Shown here piece by piece: positions 24,460-34,140 of a DNA stretch of 64,000 bases. Source of the DNA: Porifericola rhodea. Lineage in GTDB: Bacteria > Bacteroidota > Bacteroidia > Cytophagales > Cyclobacteriaceae. The DNA lies in contig NZ_CP119421.1 of the NCBI RefSeq assembly GCF_030506305.1, positions 3,922,501-3,986,500 on the forward strand. Direction: 5' to 3'. The translations under genes and the position numbers were made by a program. The notes beneath the pieces were generated by a model. It ran no database searches. It saw nothing but the letters and a program-made list of their open reading frames with translations, and was not told the origin of the DNA. The first letter of the stretch is position 1. The number at the start of each line of letters is the position of its first letter.

Positions 24460-25428
24460 ATGACTAAAAGACGATCATTTTTAAAGAAAATAACTGCTGC
24501 TAGTGTAGGTTTGGGAAACCTGGCTGCTTTAAGACCTGCCTTTGCTAACCCTGCCCCTCAGGCTAAGAAGCCTGTAGTCGTTTCTACCTGGCGCCACGGA
24601 TTGGCAGCTAATGAAGCCGCCTGGAAAGTGCTCTCTAAAGGAGGGCGGGCACTAGACGCTGTAGAAGCCGGAGTAATGGTAACCGAGGCAGAAGACAACT
24701 TAAGTGTTGGTTATGGAGGGCTTCCCGATCGTGATGGGCGCGTAACCTTAGATGCATGCATCATGGACGAAAATGGAGAGTGTGGCGCAGTAGCCTGTCT
24801 GGAAGAAATTATGCATCCAATTTCTGTCGCTCGCCTGGTTATGGAAAAAACCCCTCATGTAATGTTGGTAGGCGAAGGTGCACAGGAGTTTGCTTTATCT
24901 CAGGGGTTTAAGAAAGAAAATCTGCTTACTGAACGATCTAAAAAGGCCTGGAAAGAGTGGTTGAAAGAGGCAGAATACAAGCCAATAATCAATATTGAAA
25001 ACCACGACACTATTGGCATGCTGGCCCTTGACGAAGAGGGTAATCTTTCAGGCGCTTGTACGACCAGTGGACTGGCTTACAAAATGCATGGCAGAGTTGG
25101 AGACTCACCAATTATTGGCGCAGGTTTATTTATAGATAATGAAGTTGGGGCTGCTACGGCTACCGGAATGGGTGAGGCTATCGTAAAAATCTGTGGTGCT
25201 CACCTGATTGTGGAGCTCATGCGTCAAGGTTACTCACCTCAGGAAGCCTGCGAAGTGGCTATCAAACGTATCTCAAAACAGAAAAACGCCAAAGACATAC
25301 AAATTGGGTTTTTAGCCCTGGGCAAAAACGGAGAAGTAGGCTCTTATGCCTTGCAAAAAGGCTTTGACTATGCTACCTATGCAGATGGCAAAAACCAGAT
25401 GACAGATGTAGGCAGCTTTTATCGTTAA
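24460..25428 (+). CDS. Tat-exported glycosylasparaginase (N4-GlcNAc-asparaginase)
   Basis: A 322-residue Ntn-hydrolase that cleaves the GlcNAc-asparagine bond left after glycoprotein breakdown, or related beta-aspartyl bonds. A twin-arginine signal (RRSFLKK) followed by a hydrophobic stretch directs the folded enzyme to the periplasm. The autoprocessing site is NHDTIGM, with Asp183 before the Thr184 nucleophile, as in the characterised flavobacterial glycosylasparaginase. The substrate-binding GGLPDRDG and GACTTSGLAYK motifs and the late GAATATGMGE segment are present. It is followed 57 bases later by a TPR lipoprotein gene in the same direction. A plain L-asparaginase or isoaspartyl peptidase is less likely because of the DTIGM context. 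Confidence 0.92.
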   Translation: MTKRRSFLKKITAASVGLGNLAALRPAFANPAPQAKKPVVVSTWRHGLAANEAAWKVLSKGGRALDAVEAGVMVTEAEDNLSVGYGGLPDRDGRVTLDACIMDENGECGAVACLEEIMHPISVARLVMEKTPHVMLVGEGAQEFALSQGFKKENLLTERSKKAWKEWLKEAEYKPIINIENHDTIGMLALDEEGNLSGACTTSGLAYKMHGRVGDSPIIGAGLFIDNEVGAATATGMGEAIVKICGAHLIVELMRQGYSPQEACEVAIKRISKQKNAKDIQIGFLALGKNGEVGSYALQKGFDYATYADGKNQMTDVGSFYR

Positions 25429-25485
25429 ATTGCTAATGATTTCTACGATAATTGTGTTAATACATCATCAAACAAAACACACAAG

Positions 25486-26643
25486 ATGATCTTTTCCTTT
25501 CAGCAATTATCTGTAAGATATAGTATACTTCTAGGAGGCTGCCTATTTCTTTTTGGTTGTCAAACGCAGGAGCAACATCAGATTCCTGAACTTCCGGATT
25601 TTGATGCCTCATATTATGAGTATGGAGTTACAGTAGTAGACAAGCTAATAGATAAAGACCCGGACAATGCTGAGGCGCACTATCGTCGTTCAGAGTTATT
25701 GCTCCAGCAAAATAAGCTTAATAACGCTCTTTCCAGCATACGAAAAGCACTGGAGTTAGATAATAATGATCCGCTCTACCGGCTTACCAGTGCAAAAGTG
25801 CATTTGCAGAAAGGACAGCATCGCGAAGCTTTCAAGGAAGCAAAAAATGCTTTAGAAAATGGAGGAGCTTCAGTAGAACTGTATGAGCTTCTGGCTCAGG
25901 CAAGTCTCAAAAGTAACTACCATGCCGATGCACTATTGTATAGCGATAGTGCTTTGGCTATGGCACCAAAAAATCCATATAACTACCTGATGAAAGGTAA
26001 GGCTCTGGCTGCCAGTAAAGATACAGCAGCGGCTGAATCTCAACTTCTTAAAAGTCTTGAGCTTGGTGGGCAGCCCGATGATATTTACGAAGCATTAGTA
26101 GATATGTACATGAACGCTCAGAACTATCAGAAAGCTCGCAAATATATGGATCAAAATCTGGCTCAACAGTCAGGAGGTATAAGCAAACGTTTGCTGTTTC
26201 AACAGGCTCAGATTCTTCGTAGGGTGGGCAATCCGGATAGCGCGGCGGCAATTCTTTACCAGATCAAAGATAGTAAGCAAGTAGACTATTTCGCAGTGAA
26301 CAAAGAGCTGATGAACATGTATTACGAAAAAAACTGGTATGATTCAGCCAGTTTTTATGCTGAGCAAATGCTGGAAAGAAGGCCTAACGATAAAGAAGCC
26401 CTGCTGAGCCAGGCAAGAATTTACGATAAGAGAAGGAAATACCAGCAAGCCATCCAGAAATATGAAGAAATACTGGAAAAAGACTCATTACAACAGATAG
26501 AGCTTCATAAAATTGCTGGAGAGGAACTGGACTATCTTAGAAGAAAAGTTGCATATTTGTGGCAAAAGCAACAAGAGCAGGAATTAGAAAAAATGAAAAA
26601 AGGATTGGCACCCCTGCAGCCAATTACTCCAGATAAACCTTAG
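25486..26643 (+). CDS. TPR-repeat lipoprotein
   Basis: A 385-residue protein with a lipoprotein signal (LFLFGC, Cys25) and at least eight tetratricopeptide repeats from about residue 45 to 350, for example in the segments [29 protein letters not shown] and [17 protein letters not shown]. It ends in a short charged and proline-containing tail. TPR lipoproteins of this type act as scaffolds on the periplasmic face of the membranes. It sits 23 bases before thrS in the same direction and may be co-transcribed with it. No specific partner can be named. Confidence 0.8.
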   Translation: MIFSFQQLSVRYSILLGGCLFLFGCQTQEQHQIPELPDFDASYYEYGVTVVDKLIDKDPDNAEAHYRRSELLLQQNKLNNALSSIRKALELDNNDPLYRLTSAKVHLQKGQHREAFKEAKNALENGGASVELYELLAQASLKSNYHADALLYSDSALAMAPKNPYNYLMKGKALAASKDTAAAESQLLKSLELGGQPDDIYEALVDMYMNAQNYQKARKYMDQNLAQQSGGISKRLLFQQAQILRRVGNPDSAAAILYQIKDSKQVDYFAVNKELMNMYYEKNWYDSASFYAEQMLERRPNDKEALLSQARIYDKRRKYQQAIQKYEEILEKDSLQQIELHKIAGEELDYLRRKVAYLWQKQQEQELEKMKKGLAPLQPITPDKP

Positions 26644-26666
26644 AAGTTTATAAGCGCAAACTTTTT

Positions 26667-28604
26667 ATGAGCAAAGAAATCAAGATTACACTACCTGACG
26701 GATCAGAAAAAGAATACCCTCAAGGCAGTAGCGGATTAGATATAGCCCTTAGTATTAGTGAAGGCCTGGCGCGTAATGTGCTGGCGGCTAAAGTAAATGG
26801 CGAAGTTTGGGATGCTACGCGCCCTATAGAAGAAGATGCGAGTGTACAACTCCTCACCTGGAACGATGCAGAAGGTAAGTCTACGTTTTGGCACTCTTCT
26901 GCTCACCTTTTGGCTGAAGCTCTTGAAGCTCTGTACCCGGGTATCAAATTTGGCATCGGACCTTCAATAGAAAATGGTTACTACTACGATGTGGATTTTG
27001 GCGATAAAGAATTTAGTTCCGATGAGCTGGAGAAGATAGAGAAGAAAATGCTGGAACTGGCTCGTCAGAAGAGCGAGTACAAACGTATGCCTATTGACAA
27101 GGCCTCAGCAGTAAAATATTATCAGGACAAAGGTGACGAGTATAAACTGGACCTTCTGGAAGGGCTGGAAGATGGTACTATCACTTTTTATGAGCAGGGT
27201 AACTTTACTGACCTTTGCCGAGGTCCTCATATTCCTCACACTGGTTTTATTAAGGCGGTTAAGCTGCTAAATGTAGCAGGAGCTTACTGGCGAGGTGATG
27301 AGAAAAATAAGCAGCTAACTCGTATATATGGTATTACTTTTCCTAAGCAGAAAGAACTCAAAGAGTATCTGGAAATGCTTGAAGAGGCAAAGAAAAGAGA
27401 CCATCGTAAACTAGGTAAAGAATTAGAGCTTTTTACTTTTTCAGAAAAAGTAGGCTCCGGGCTACCACTTTGGTTGCCTAAAGGAGTACTACTACGAGAA
27501 CGTCTGGAAAACTTTCTTAAAAAAGCGCAACGCAAAGCTGGCTATGAGCAGGTAATTTCACCCCATATCGGGCAGAAGCAACTTTATGTTACTTCCGGAC
27601 ATTATGAAAAGTATGGGCAGGACTCCTTCCGTCCTATTACTACACCTCACGAAGATGAGGAGTTTTTGCTAAAACCCATGAACTGCCCTCACCATTGTGA
27701 GATATACAAAAGCAAACCTCATTCCTATAAAGAGCTGCCAATACGTTTCGCGGAATTTGGTACGGTATATCGTTACGAACAGAGCGGCGAGCTGCATGGA
27801 CTAACCCGGGTAAGAGGTTTTACTCAAGATGATGCTCATATCTTCTGTCGTCCCGACCAGCTTAAAGATGAGTTTAAAAAAGTAATAGATCTGGTGATGT
27901 ATGTATTTACATCGCTAGGGTTTGAGAATTATACCGCTCAGATTTCCCTGCGCGATCAGGAAGATCGCTCTAAGTACATTGGTAGTGAAGAAAACTGGCA
28001 GATTTCAGAGCAGGCTATTATTGAAGCTGCTGAAGAAAAAGGGCTAAACACGGTTACCGAATACGGAGAAGCTGCTTTTTATGGTCCTAAACTCGACTTT
28101 ATGGTGAAGGATGCTTTAGGTCGTCAGTGGCAATTGGGTACGATTCAGGTAGATTATAACCTGCCGGAGCGATTTGACCTCACATATATTGGCGCAGATA
28201 ATCAGAAGCACCGCCCGGTAATGATACACCGTGCACCATTTGGCTCAATGGAGCGTTTTGTGGCTATTCTACTGGAGCATACCGGAGGTAACTTACCTTT
28301 ATGGCTGGCCCCGGAGCAGGTGAGCATACTTCCTATCTCTGAAAAATACGCTGAATACGCAGATCAGGTACTGCTGGCTTTAGCTGAGCATGACATCAGA
28401 GGAATCATAGACCACCGTGATGAGAAGATCGGAAGAAAGATTAGGGATGCTGAAGTAAATAAAATTCCTTATATGCTGATAGTAGGAGAAAAGGAGCAGG
28501 AAGAGCAGGCAGTATCTGCCCGTAAACATGGCGAAGGTGATATTGGTAGCTTTAGCCTAAATAAATTTGTTCACTACTTTAAAGAGCAATCTCAGGAAAA
28601 ATAG
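26667..28604 (+). CDS. thrS: Threonyl-tRNA synthetase
   Basis: The 645-residue class II aminoacyl-tRNA synthetase that charges tRNA-Thr. It has an N-terminal TGS domain (1-62), the editing domain with [11 protein letters not shown] and [10 protein letters not shown] (about 65-240), and the catalytic core with motif 1 region, [11 protein letters not shown], motif 2 ([20 protein letters not shown]) and motif 3 ([11 protein letters not shown]). The anticodon-binding domain (about 545-640) ends the protein. The zinc ligands Cys/His/His of the core can be seen in NCPHH and HRAPFG. It precedes infC-rpmI-rplT, the classic order of this translation gene cluster. Confidence 0.97.
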   Translation: MSKEIKITLPDGSEKEYPQGSSGLDIALSISEGLARNVLAAKVNGEVWDATRPIEEDASVQLLTWNDAEGKSTFWHSSAHLLAEALEALYPGIKFGIGPSIENGYYYDVDFGDKEFSSDELEKIEKKMLELARQKSEYKRMPIDKASAVKYYQDKGDEYKLDLLEGLEDGTITFYEQGNFTDLCRGPHIPHTGFIKAVKLLNVAGAYWRGDEKNKQLTRIYGITFPKQKELKEYLEMLEEAKKRDHRKLGKELELFTFSEKVGSGLPLWLPKGVLLRERLENFLKKAQRKAGYEQVISPHIGQKQLYVTSGHYEKYGQDSFRPITTPHEDEEFLLKPMNCPHHCEIYKSKPHSYKELPIRFAEFGTVYRYEQSGELHGLTRVRGFTQDDAHIFCRPDQLKDEFKKVIDLVMYVFTSLGFENYTAQISLRDQEDRSKYIGSEENWQISEQAIIEAAEEKGLNTVTEYGEAAFYGPKLDFMVKDALGRQWQLGTIQVDYNLPERFDLTYIGADNQKHRPVMIHRAPFGSMERFVAILLEHTGGNLPLWLAPEQVSILPISEKYAEYADQVLLALAEHDIRGIIDHRDEKIGRKIRDAEVNKIPYMLIVGEKEQEEQAVSARKHGEGDIGSFSLNKFVHYFKEQSQEK

Positions 28605-28760
28605 ACGTTTTAAGCTGTTTTAATCGGTCAGCTTGAAACTTTATTTGCTCTATTTTGTATTATTTTATAGTTACAGCTTTTTGATTATAGTAAATATTAC
28701 TTGATATTTGCACCGTCGTAGAACGGTTGCTAGAAAGCGAATTATTTTTAACGAACCAAA

Positions 28761-28774
28761 GGAGGTAGAAAATT
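28761..28774 (+). promoter_or_regulatory. Shine-Dalgarno GGAGG and ATT start of infC
   Basis: A strong GGAGG (28761-28765) lies six bases before an ATT codon at 28772-28774 that begins the conserved IF3 N-terminus. A rare ATT start is the known device for IF3 autoregulation. The strong Shine-Dalgarno is notable because Bacteroidota mostly do without one. Confidence 0.88.
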
Positions 28775-29329
28775 AGCAAATTTAAAAAAAGAGGATTTGT
28801 CAGAAGGACAGAAGAACCCTATAAGATCAATGAAAAGATTAGGGCACAATTCGTCCGCGTCGTTGGTGATAATGCCGATAACGAGATTCATGACATAGAT
28901 TCAGCCCGCAGAATGGCGCAGAATCAGAATTTAGATTTGGTTGAAATCTCGCCAAAAGCCGATCCACCTGTCTGTAAGATCATTGACTATTCTAAGTTCA
29001 AGTACGAACAGAAGAAGAAGCAAAAAGAGATCAAGCAGAAGTCACAAAAGACTGTGGTAAAAGAAATTCGTTTTGGCCCTAATACCGATGACCACGACTT
29101 TCAGTTTAAACTGAACCATGCCAAAGGCTTCTTAAAAGACGGAGCAAAAGTAAAGGCCTATGTCCACTTTGTAGGGCGTACAATTGTCTTTAAAGAAAGA
29201 GGTGAAATGCTTCTTCTAAAATTTGCTCAGGAACTGGAGGATTTAGGTAAGGTTGAAGAAATGCCTAAGCTTATTGGTAAGCGTATGACTGTGATGCTTG
29301 CTCCTAAAGTGCAGAAGGCAAAGAGCTGA
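28772..29329 (+). CDS. infC: Translation initiation factor IF-3, starting at ATT
   Basis: IF3 binds the 30S subunit, prevents premature 50S joining and rejects non-canonical start codons. The frame reads back from the internal ATG at 28913 through [20 protein letters not shown], the standard IF3 N-terminal domain, to an ATT at 28772 preceded by GGAGG. There is no ATG, GTG or TTG at that place. The full protein is 185 residues: N domain about 1-85 ([20 protein letters not shown]) and C domain about 95-180 ([19 protein letters not shown]). Starting at 28913 would delete 47 conserved residues. Use of ATT implies that IF3 represses its own translation. rpmI and rplT follow. Confidence 0.96.
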   Translation: MSKFKKRGFVRRTEEPYKINEKIRAQFVRVVGDNADNEIHDIDSARRMAQNQNLDLVEISPKADPPVCKIIDYSKFKYEQKKKQKEIKQKSQKTVVKEIRFGPNTDDHDFQFKLNHAKGFLKDGAKVKAYVHFVGRTIVFKERGEMLLLKFAQELEDLGKVEEMPKLIGKRMTVMLAPKVQKAKS

Positions 29330-29374
29330 TAATCTTAATGCGTTTTCAATAGTTTATCATATAAATAAGTAAAA

Positions 29375-29569
29375 ATGCCGAAAGTGAAAACCAAGTCAGG
29401 TGCCAAGAAAAGGTTCAAACTGACTGGGACCGGGAAAATCAAGCGTAAGCATGCTTTCAAGAGCCACATTTTGACTAAAAAAGCTACAAAGCGTAAGCGT
29501 AATCTGACGCACATCGCTCTTGTACACAAGTCTGATGAGTCTCGCATCAAAGACATGCTTAACATCTAA
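29375..29569 (+). CDS. rpmI: 50S ribosomal protein L35
   Basis: A 64-residue, strongly basic ribosomal protein of the large subunit. It starts [20 protein letters not shown] and contains the family segment [20 protein letters not shown]. The length and the position between infC and rplT are standard. The intergenic space from infC is 45 bases. Confidence 0.97.
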   Translation: MPKVKTKSGAKKRFKLTGTGKIKRKHAFKSHILTKKATKRKRNLTHIALVHKSDESRIKDMLNI

Positions 29570-29658
29570 GAAAAAATCTATTTAGGTTTTTTGTTCACCA
29601 GAGGTTTGGTCTCAAGTGCTGAAAAGCCACCTTATCTCAAAAACGTTTATTTTAAAAA

Positions 29659-30003
29659 ATGCCAAGATCAGTAAATCACGTCGCTTCAAGAGCGAGAAGA
29701 AAGAAAGTCCTTAAACAAGCCAAAGGCTACTGGGGACGTAGAAGTAATGTTTGGACAGTAGCTAAGAATGCTGTTGAAAAAGGTCAGCAGTATGCTTACC
29801 GTGACCGTAAAGCTAAGAAGAGAGAGATTCGCCAGTTGTGGATCCAGAGAATTAACGCTGGAGTTAGAGCTTACGGTATTTCTTACTCTCAGTTTATGGG
29901 AGCACTGAAAACAAACGGAATTGACTTGAACCGTAAAGTTTTGGCTGACTTAGCCATGAACAATCCTGAAGCTTTTAAAGCGATTGTGGATAAAGTAAAG
30001 TAA
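29659..30003 (+). CDS. rplT: 50S ribosomal protein L20
   Basis: A 114-residue large-subunit protein needed early in 23S rRNA assembly, and in many bacteria a translational autoregulator of this operon. It has the signature [20 protein letters not shown] at the N-terminus, the long basic helix, and the C-terminal globular domain with [13 protein letters not shown]. It is last in the thrS-infC-rpmI-rplT cluster and followed by a clear terminator. An 89-base gap separates it from rpmI. Confidence 0.97.
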   Translation: MPRSVNHVASRARRKKVLKQAKGYWGRRSNVWTVAKNAVEKGQQYAYRDRKAKKREIRQLWIQRINAGVRAYGISYSQFMGALKTNGIDLNRKVLADLAMNNPEAFKAIVDKVK

Positions 30004-30027
30004 ACTATTATATTTACTTAAAGTTAT

Positions 30028-30051
30028 TAAGCCCTTTTTAGGGCTTTTTTT
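30028..30051 (+). terminator. Rho-independent terminator after rplT
   Basis: AAGCCC-TTTTTA-GGGCTT followed by a T run, 25 bases after the rplT stop. Confidence 0.9.
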
Positions 30052-30060
30052 ATATCAACT

Positions 30061-31560
30061 ATGGGAATAAGATCAAGTTTAAGTAAACCTTTTGCGGCTT
30101 ATATTGCAAAACAGCAGCGCAAGTGGAGTATGCAACCAGAGAAAGCGCAGGAGAAAATACTTCACTATCTGATTGAGAAGGGAAAGCAGACGCAATTTGG
30201 AAAAGATCATCATTTCAAAGATATACGCACCTACGAAGACTTCCGTGAAGCAGTACCTGTACGCGACTACGAAGGGCTATCACACTACGTACAAGATATT
30301 CTGAGAGGAAAATCCGATGTGCTCTGGAAAGGTAAGCCGGCATATTTTGCCAAAACTTCTGGTACTACTTCTGGTACCAAGTACATTCCCATAACTAAAG
30401 AATCTATCCCAAACCATATCAATTCGGCCAGAAACGCCCTATTAAGCTATGTGCATGAGAGTGGACAGTCCGATTTTTTGGATGGCAAACTGATCTTTTT
30501 ATCCGGAAGCCCAACCTTAGATCAAAAAGCTGGTATACCAACAGGTCGGTTGTCCGGACTGGTAAATCATCACGTACCGGCCTATCTACGCACAAATCAG
30601 TTACCTTCCTACGAAACCAATTGCATAGAAGACTGGGAGCAGAAGCTGGATAAAATTGTAGATGAAACCATTCAGCAGGATATGACACTCATATCAGGAA
30701 TTCCACCCTGGGTGCAGATGTATTTTGAGTGGATTATTGAAAGAACAGGAAGGCCGGTAGGAGAGGTGTTCCCTAACTTCTCAGTATTTGTATATGGAGG
30801 GGTAAATTTTGCCCCTTATCGTAAGAAAATATTTGAGTCTATTGGCCGGCAGGTTGCTTCTATAGAGACTTACCCTGCTTCAGAAGGTTTTATCGCGTAT
30901 CAGGATTCCCAACGCGAAGAAGGCCTTTTACTACTTCAGGATAGTGGTATCTTCTTTGAGTTTATCCCTGCTGATGAGTACCATAGCGACAACCCCAGAC
31001 GATTAAGCATACACGAAGTTGAGCTCGGGATTAATTACGCTTTGGTAATCAATAGCAATGCCGGACTATGGGGATATTCTATTGGCGATACAGTAAAATT
31101 TGTATCTAAACACCCTCACCGTCTGCTGGTAACAGGCAGAATCAAGCACTTTATCTCAGCTTTTGGCGAGCACGTAATAGGTGAAGAGGTAGAAAAAGCT
31201 ATGCAGTTAACCTGTGAGCAATACCCCGAAACAGAGATTGTAGAGTTTACCGTAGCACCACAGGTAAACCCTGAAAGCGGTTTGCCCCTGCATGAATGGT
31301 ATGTTGAGTTTTCTCAAAAGCCCCATGATTTGGAAGGCTTTGAAAAACAGCTAAATTTACATCTGCAAAAACTTAACACTTACTACGACGATCTGATTTC
31401 TGGAAATATCTTAAGAGGTCTGGAAGTAGTTCCCCTAAAGAACAATGCCTTTAGAGAATATATGAAAAGTCAGGGAAAACTAGGAGGACAAAACAAAGTG
31501 CCCCGCCTTGCTAACGACCGTAAAATAGCAGACTCGTTGACAGAATTTATCGCCAAATAA
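30061..31560 (+). CDS. GH3-family acyl-adenylate-forming protein
   Basis: A 499-residue member of the GH3 superfamily, the adenylate-forming amide synthetases named after the plant auxin-conjugating enzymes and widespread in Bacteroidota without known substrate. Visible features are the ATP-binding loop KTSGTTSGTKYIPIT (about 99-113), the YPASEGF segment (about 278-284), and the TGRIKHFISAFGEHV motif near 360 that marks the hinge to the small C-terminal domain. The protein is cytoplasmic, with no signal or membrane segment. It lies 4-10 bases before dxr in the same direction and may share a transcript with dxr and rseP. The acid and amine substrates are unknown. Confidence 0.85.
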   Translation: MGIRSSLSKPFAAYIAKQQRKWSMQPEKAQEKILHYLIEKGKQTQFGKDHHFKDIRTYEDFREAVPVRDYEGLSHYVQDILRGKSDVLWKGKPAYFAKTSGTTSGTKYIPITKESIPNHINSARNALLSYVHESGQSDFLDGKLIFLSGSPTLDQKAGIPTGRLSGLVNHHVPAYLRTNQLPSYETNCIEDWEQKLDKIVDETIQQDMTLISGIPPWVQMYFEWIIERTGRPVGEVFPNFSVFVYGGVNFAPYRKKIFESIGRQVASIETYPASEGFIAYQDSQREEGLLLLQDSGIFFEFIPADEYHSDNPRRLSIHEVELGINYALVINSNAGLWGYSIGDTVKFVSKHPHRLLVTGRIKHFISAFGEHVIGEEVEKAMQLTCEQYPETEIVEFTVAPQVNPESGLPLHEWYVEFSQKPHDLEGFEKQLNLHLQKLNTYYDDLISGNILRGLEVVPLKNNAFREYMKSQGKLGGQNKVPRLANDRKIADSLTEFIAK

Positions 31561-31569
31561 GCAGTGCAA

Positions 31570-32739
31570 ATGCCTAAGGAAGAAGGAGAAAAGCGGCATA
31601 TCGCCATTTTAGGGTCAACGGGGTCTATCGGAACTCAGGCCCTGGAAGTGATAGATGCAAATCCCGACAATTTTGTAGTAGAGGTACTTACTGCTCATCG
31701 TAATGCAAAACTACTTATTGAACAAAGTATCAAGTTTCAGCCAAATGCGGTGGTAATTGTGGATGATACGCTTTATGCAGAAGTAAGAGATGCATTGGAA
31801 GCCTACCCCATTAAAGTGTATGCTGGCGCTAAGTCTTTAGCTCTGGTAGTGGAAATGGAAGATATTGACCTTGTACTAACCGCTACAGTAGGCTATGCCG
31901 GGTTGTTACCTACTATTAAAGCGATAGAGGCCGGTAAACATATTGCGCTAGCCAACAAAGAAACACTGGTAGTAGCAGGTGAACTTATCACGCAACTGGC
32001 TGCTCAAAAAGGCATCAATATCTACCCTGTAGATTCGGAGCACTCTGCAATTTTTCAGTGTCTGGTAGGAGAGTTCCATAATCCTATTGAAAAGATTATC
32101 CTTACAGCTTCAGGTGGCCCATTTAGAGGCAAAGATAAAAACTATCTGAAGACAGTAACTAAAAAGCAGGCGCTCAAGCACCCTAACTGGGATATGGGTG
32201 CTAAGGTAACGATAGACTCTGCCTCTTTAATGAACAAAGGCTTAGAAGTAATAGAAGCCAAGTGGCTTTTTGGGCTTAAACCAGAGCAGATAGAGGTTGT
32301 GGTACATCCTCAATCCATAGTCCATTCTTTGGTTCAGTTTCAGGATTCTTCAATTAAGGCTCAACTTGGCTTACCCGATATGCGGGTACCCATTCAATTT
32401 GCGCTAAGTTTTCCTCATAGACTATTTGCAGATTTTCCTCGTTTTAACTTTCTGGATTACCCGGAGCTTACCTTTGAACAAGCTGATACCGACACATTTC
32501 AAAACCTGGCTCTGGCTTTTGAGGCTATGAGCAAAAAAGGAAATATGCCTTGTATTCTTAATGCGGCGAATGAGATTGCCGTGGCTGAATTTTTAAAGGA
32601 TAATATTGGTTTTCTAGACATGTCTGACATAGTTGCCACTTGTATGGCTCAAGTTCCTTATATTGCGCAGCCCTCATATGAGGACTACGTAGAGACAGAC
32701 ACTATAACAAGAATCAAAGCACAAGAATTAATCAAATAA
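31570..32739 (+). CDS. dxr: 1-deoxy-D-xylulose 5-phosphate reductoisomerase
   Basis: Second enzyme of the MEP isoprenoid pathway; it converts DXP to 2-C-methyl-erythritol 4-phosphate with NADPH in the cytoplasm. The NADPH motif GSTGSIGTQALEV, the metal/substrate segments PVDSEHSAIFQ and TASGGPFRG, and DSASLMNKGLEVIEA are all present. The ATG at 31570 gives 389 residues, the family length. An in-frame GTG two codons earlier is less likely. It lies between the GH3 gene and rseP with only a few bases on either side. The dxr-rseP order is common across bacteria. Confidence 0.96.
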   Translation: MPKEEGEKRHIAILGSTGSIGTQALEVIDANPDNFVVEVLTAHRNAKLLIEQSIKFQPNAVVIVDDTLYAEVRDALEAYPIKVYAGAKSLALVVEMEDIDLVLTATVGYAGLLPTIKAIEAGKHIALANKETLVVAGELITQLAAQKGINIYPVDSEHSAIFQCLVGEFHNPIEKIILTASGGPFRGKDKNYLKTVTKKQALKHPNWDMGAKVTIDSASLMNKGLEVIEAKWLFGLKPEQIEVVVHPQSIVHSLVQFQDSSIKAQLGLPDMRVPIQFALSFPHRLFADFPRFNFLDYPELTFEQADTDTFQNLALAFEAMSKKGNMPCILNAANEIAVAEFLKDNIGFLDMSDIVATCMAQVPYIAQPSYEDYVETDTITRIKAQELIK

Positions 32740-32742
32740 TTA

Positions 32743-34086
32743 ATGGAAGGATTAGTAATGGCTGCCCAATTATTATTGGGCCTGTCACTTTTAGTAGGAT
32801 TGCATGAACTAGGCCATTTAGTAGCTGCCAAACTTTTTGGTATGCGTGTGGAGCAATACTACATAGGTTTTCCTCCCAAAATCTTTGGGTTTAGGTATGG
32901 AGAAACTGAATACAATCTGGGCGCTATACCTTTAGGCGGATTTGTGAAAATCTCAGGTATGGTAGACGAGTCGCTAGACACAGAAAAATTAAGTGAAGAG
33001 CCTAAAGAATGGGAGTTTCGTGCTAAACCTGCCTGGCAGCGACTGATTGTTATGATGGGTGGCATCATTGTAAATGTTGTTACGGGTATCATAATATTTA
33101 TACTACTTACCCATCAGTATGGGGAGTCTTATATTCCTAAAGAAGAGGTGCTGGAACATGGTATTGTTGCTTATGAATTAGGAGAAGAGATAGGGCTGCA
33201 AACTGGTGATAAAATCATTGAAGTAAACGGTCAGGATTACCGTGGCTTTTCTGACCTCGTAGGCCCTGAAGTATTTCTTAGCGAAAAAGGCTCTTATACA
33301 GTTGAAAGAAATGGTGAGAGAATACAGATAGATATACCGAGTGGTTTTCTAGACAAACTTTCGGACAAAGAAGCGGCCTCAAACTTTATTGAACCACGTT
33401 TTCCCTATGAGGTAGTAGAGGTAGTAAAGGGAAGCAATGCTGAGGCGGCTGGTCTTCAGGCGGGAGATAAGATTGTAAGTGTAAACGGAGAGCCCGTTAC
33501 GTATTTTGATGAATTGCAGTACATGTTGAAGCAAAATGTAAATAAAGAAGTAAGCCTTGAGGTATTAAGAAAAAGCAGTGGGCAGGCGGAGTCTGAACTT
33601 AGAGAGCCCATTTCACTTACGGCTAGTGTAGCTGAAGACGGAACTCTTGGTTTTCGTACAAAGCAGTTGCTAGACTTTGGCTTTAAAGAATATACATTTG
33701 CTCAGGCTATTCCTAAAGGAACGCAGGAAGCATTTAATGTGGTGTGGGTGAACATCAAAGCTATTGGCAAAATATTTAGCGGAGAAGTATCAGCTTCTAA
33801 ATCATTGAGCGGTCCTATAGGTATTGCTCAGATTTTTGGCGGCACCTGGGAATGGTACCGTTTCTGGAGAATTACGGGACTATTGTCTATGGTATTGGCC
33901 TTCATGAACTTCCTGCCTATTCCGGCGCTAGATGGTGGACATGTGGCCTTTCTTACCTATGAAATTGTTTCTGGGCGTAAACCTTCAGATAAATTTTTGG
34001 AAGGTGCTCAGAAGGTGGGTATGGTGCTGCTTCTTTCTCTAATGACCTTTGCCATTTTCAACGATATATTTAAAGTCTTTTTCTGA
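32743..34086 (+). CDS. rseP: Site-2 intramembrane metalloprotease RseP
   Basis: A 447-residue zinc intramembrane protease that cleaves membrane-bound anti-sigma factors and remnant signal peptides. TM1 carries HELGH at 21-25. The GGF/V beta-loop (LGGFVKISGM) and TM2 (about 105-125) follow. Two PDZ domains span about 140-210 and 225-285 (the second with AEAAGLQAGDKIVSVNGEPV). TM3 has the third zinc ligand in the motif NFLPIPALDGGH, and a last TM ends the protein. It starts 3 bases after the dxr stop and ends with its own terminator. Confidence 0.95.
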   Translation: MEGLVMAAQLLLGLSLLVGLHELGHLVAAKLFGMRVEQYYIGFPPKIFGFRYGETEYNLGAIPLGGFVKISGMVDESLDTEKLSEEPKEWEFRAKPAWQRLIVMMGGIIVNVVTGIIIFILLTHQYGESYIPKEEVLEHGIVAYELGEEIGLQTGDKIIEVNGQDYRGFSDLVGPEVFLSEKGSYTVERNGERIQIDIPSGFLDKLSDKEAASNFIEPRFPYEVVEVVKGSNAEAAGLQAGDKIVSVNGEPVTYFDELQYMLKQNVNKEVSLEVLRKSSGQAESELREPISLTASVAEDGTLGFRTKQLLDFGFKEYTFAQAIPKGTQEAFNVVWVNIKAIGKIFSGEVSASKSLSGPIGIAQIFGGTWEWYRFWRITGLLSMVLAFMNFLPIPALDGGHVAFLTYEIVSGRKPSDKFLEGAQKVGMVLLLSLMTFAIFNDIFKVFF

Positions 34087-34113
34087 TATAATCAGACAGA
34101 CAAATAATGATTT

Positions 34114-34140
34114 AGCCGAGGCATCCCCTCGGCTTTTTTT
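34114..34140 (+). terminator. Rho-independent terminator after rseP
   Basis: AGCCGAGG-CATCC-CCTCGGCT followed by seven T residues, 27 bases after the rseP stop. Confidence 0.92.

Noticed and set aside
28913-29329. infC starting at the internal ATG
   Set aside because: It would lose 47 conserved N-terminal residues. The ATT at 28772 with GGAGG gives the full protein.
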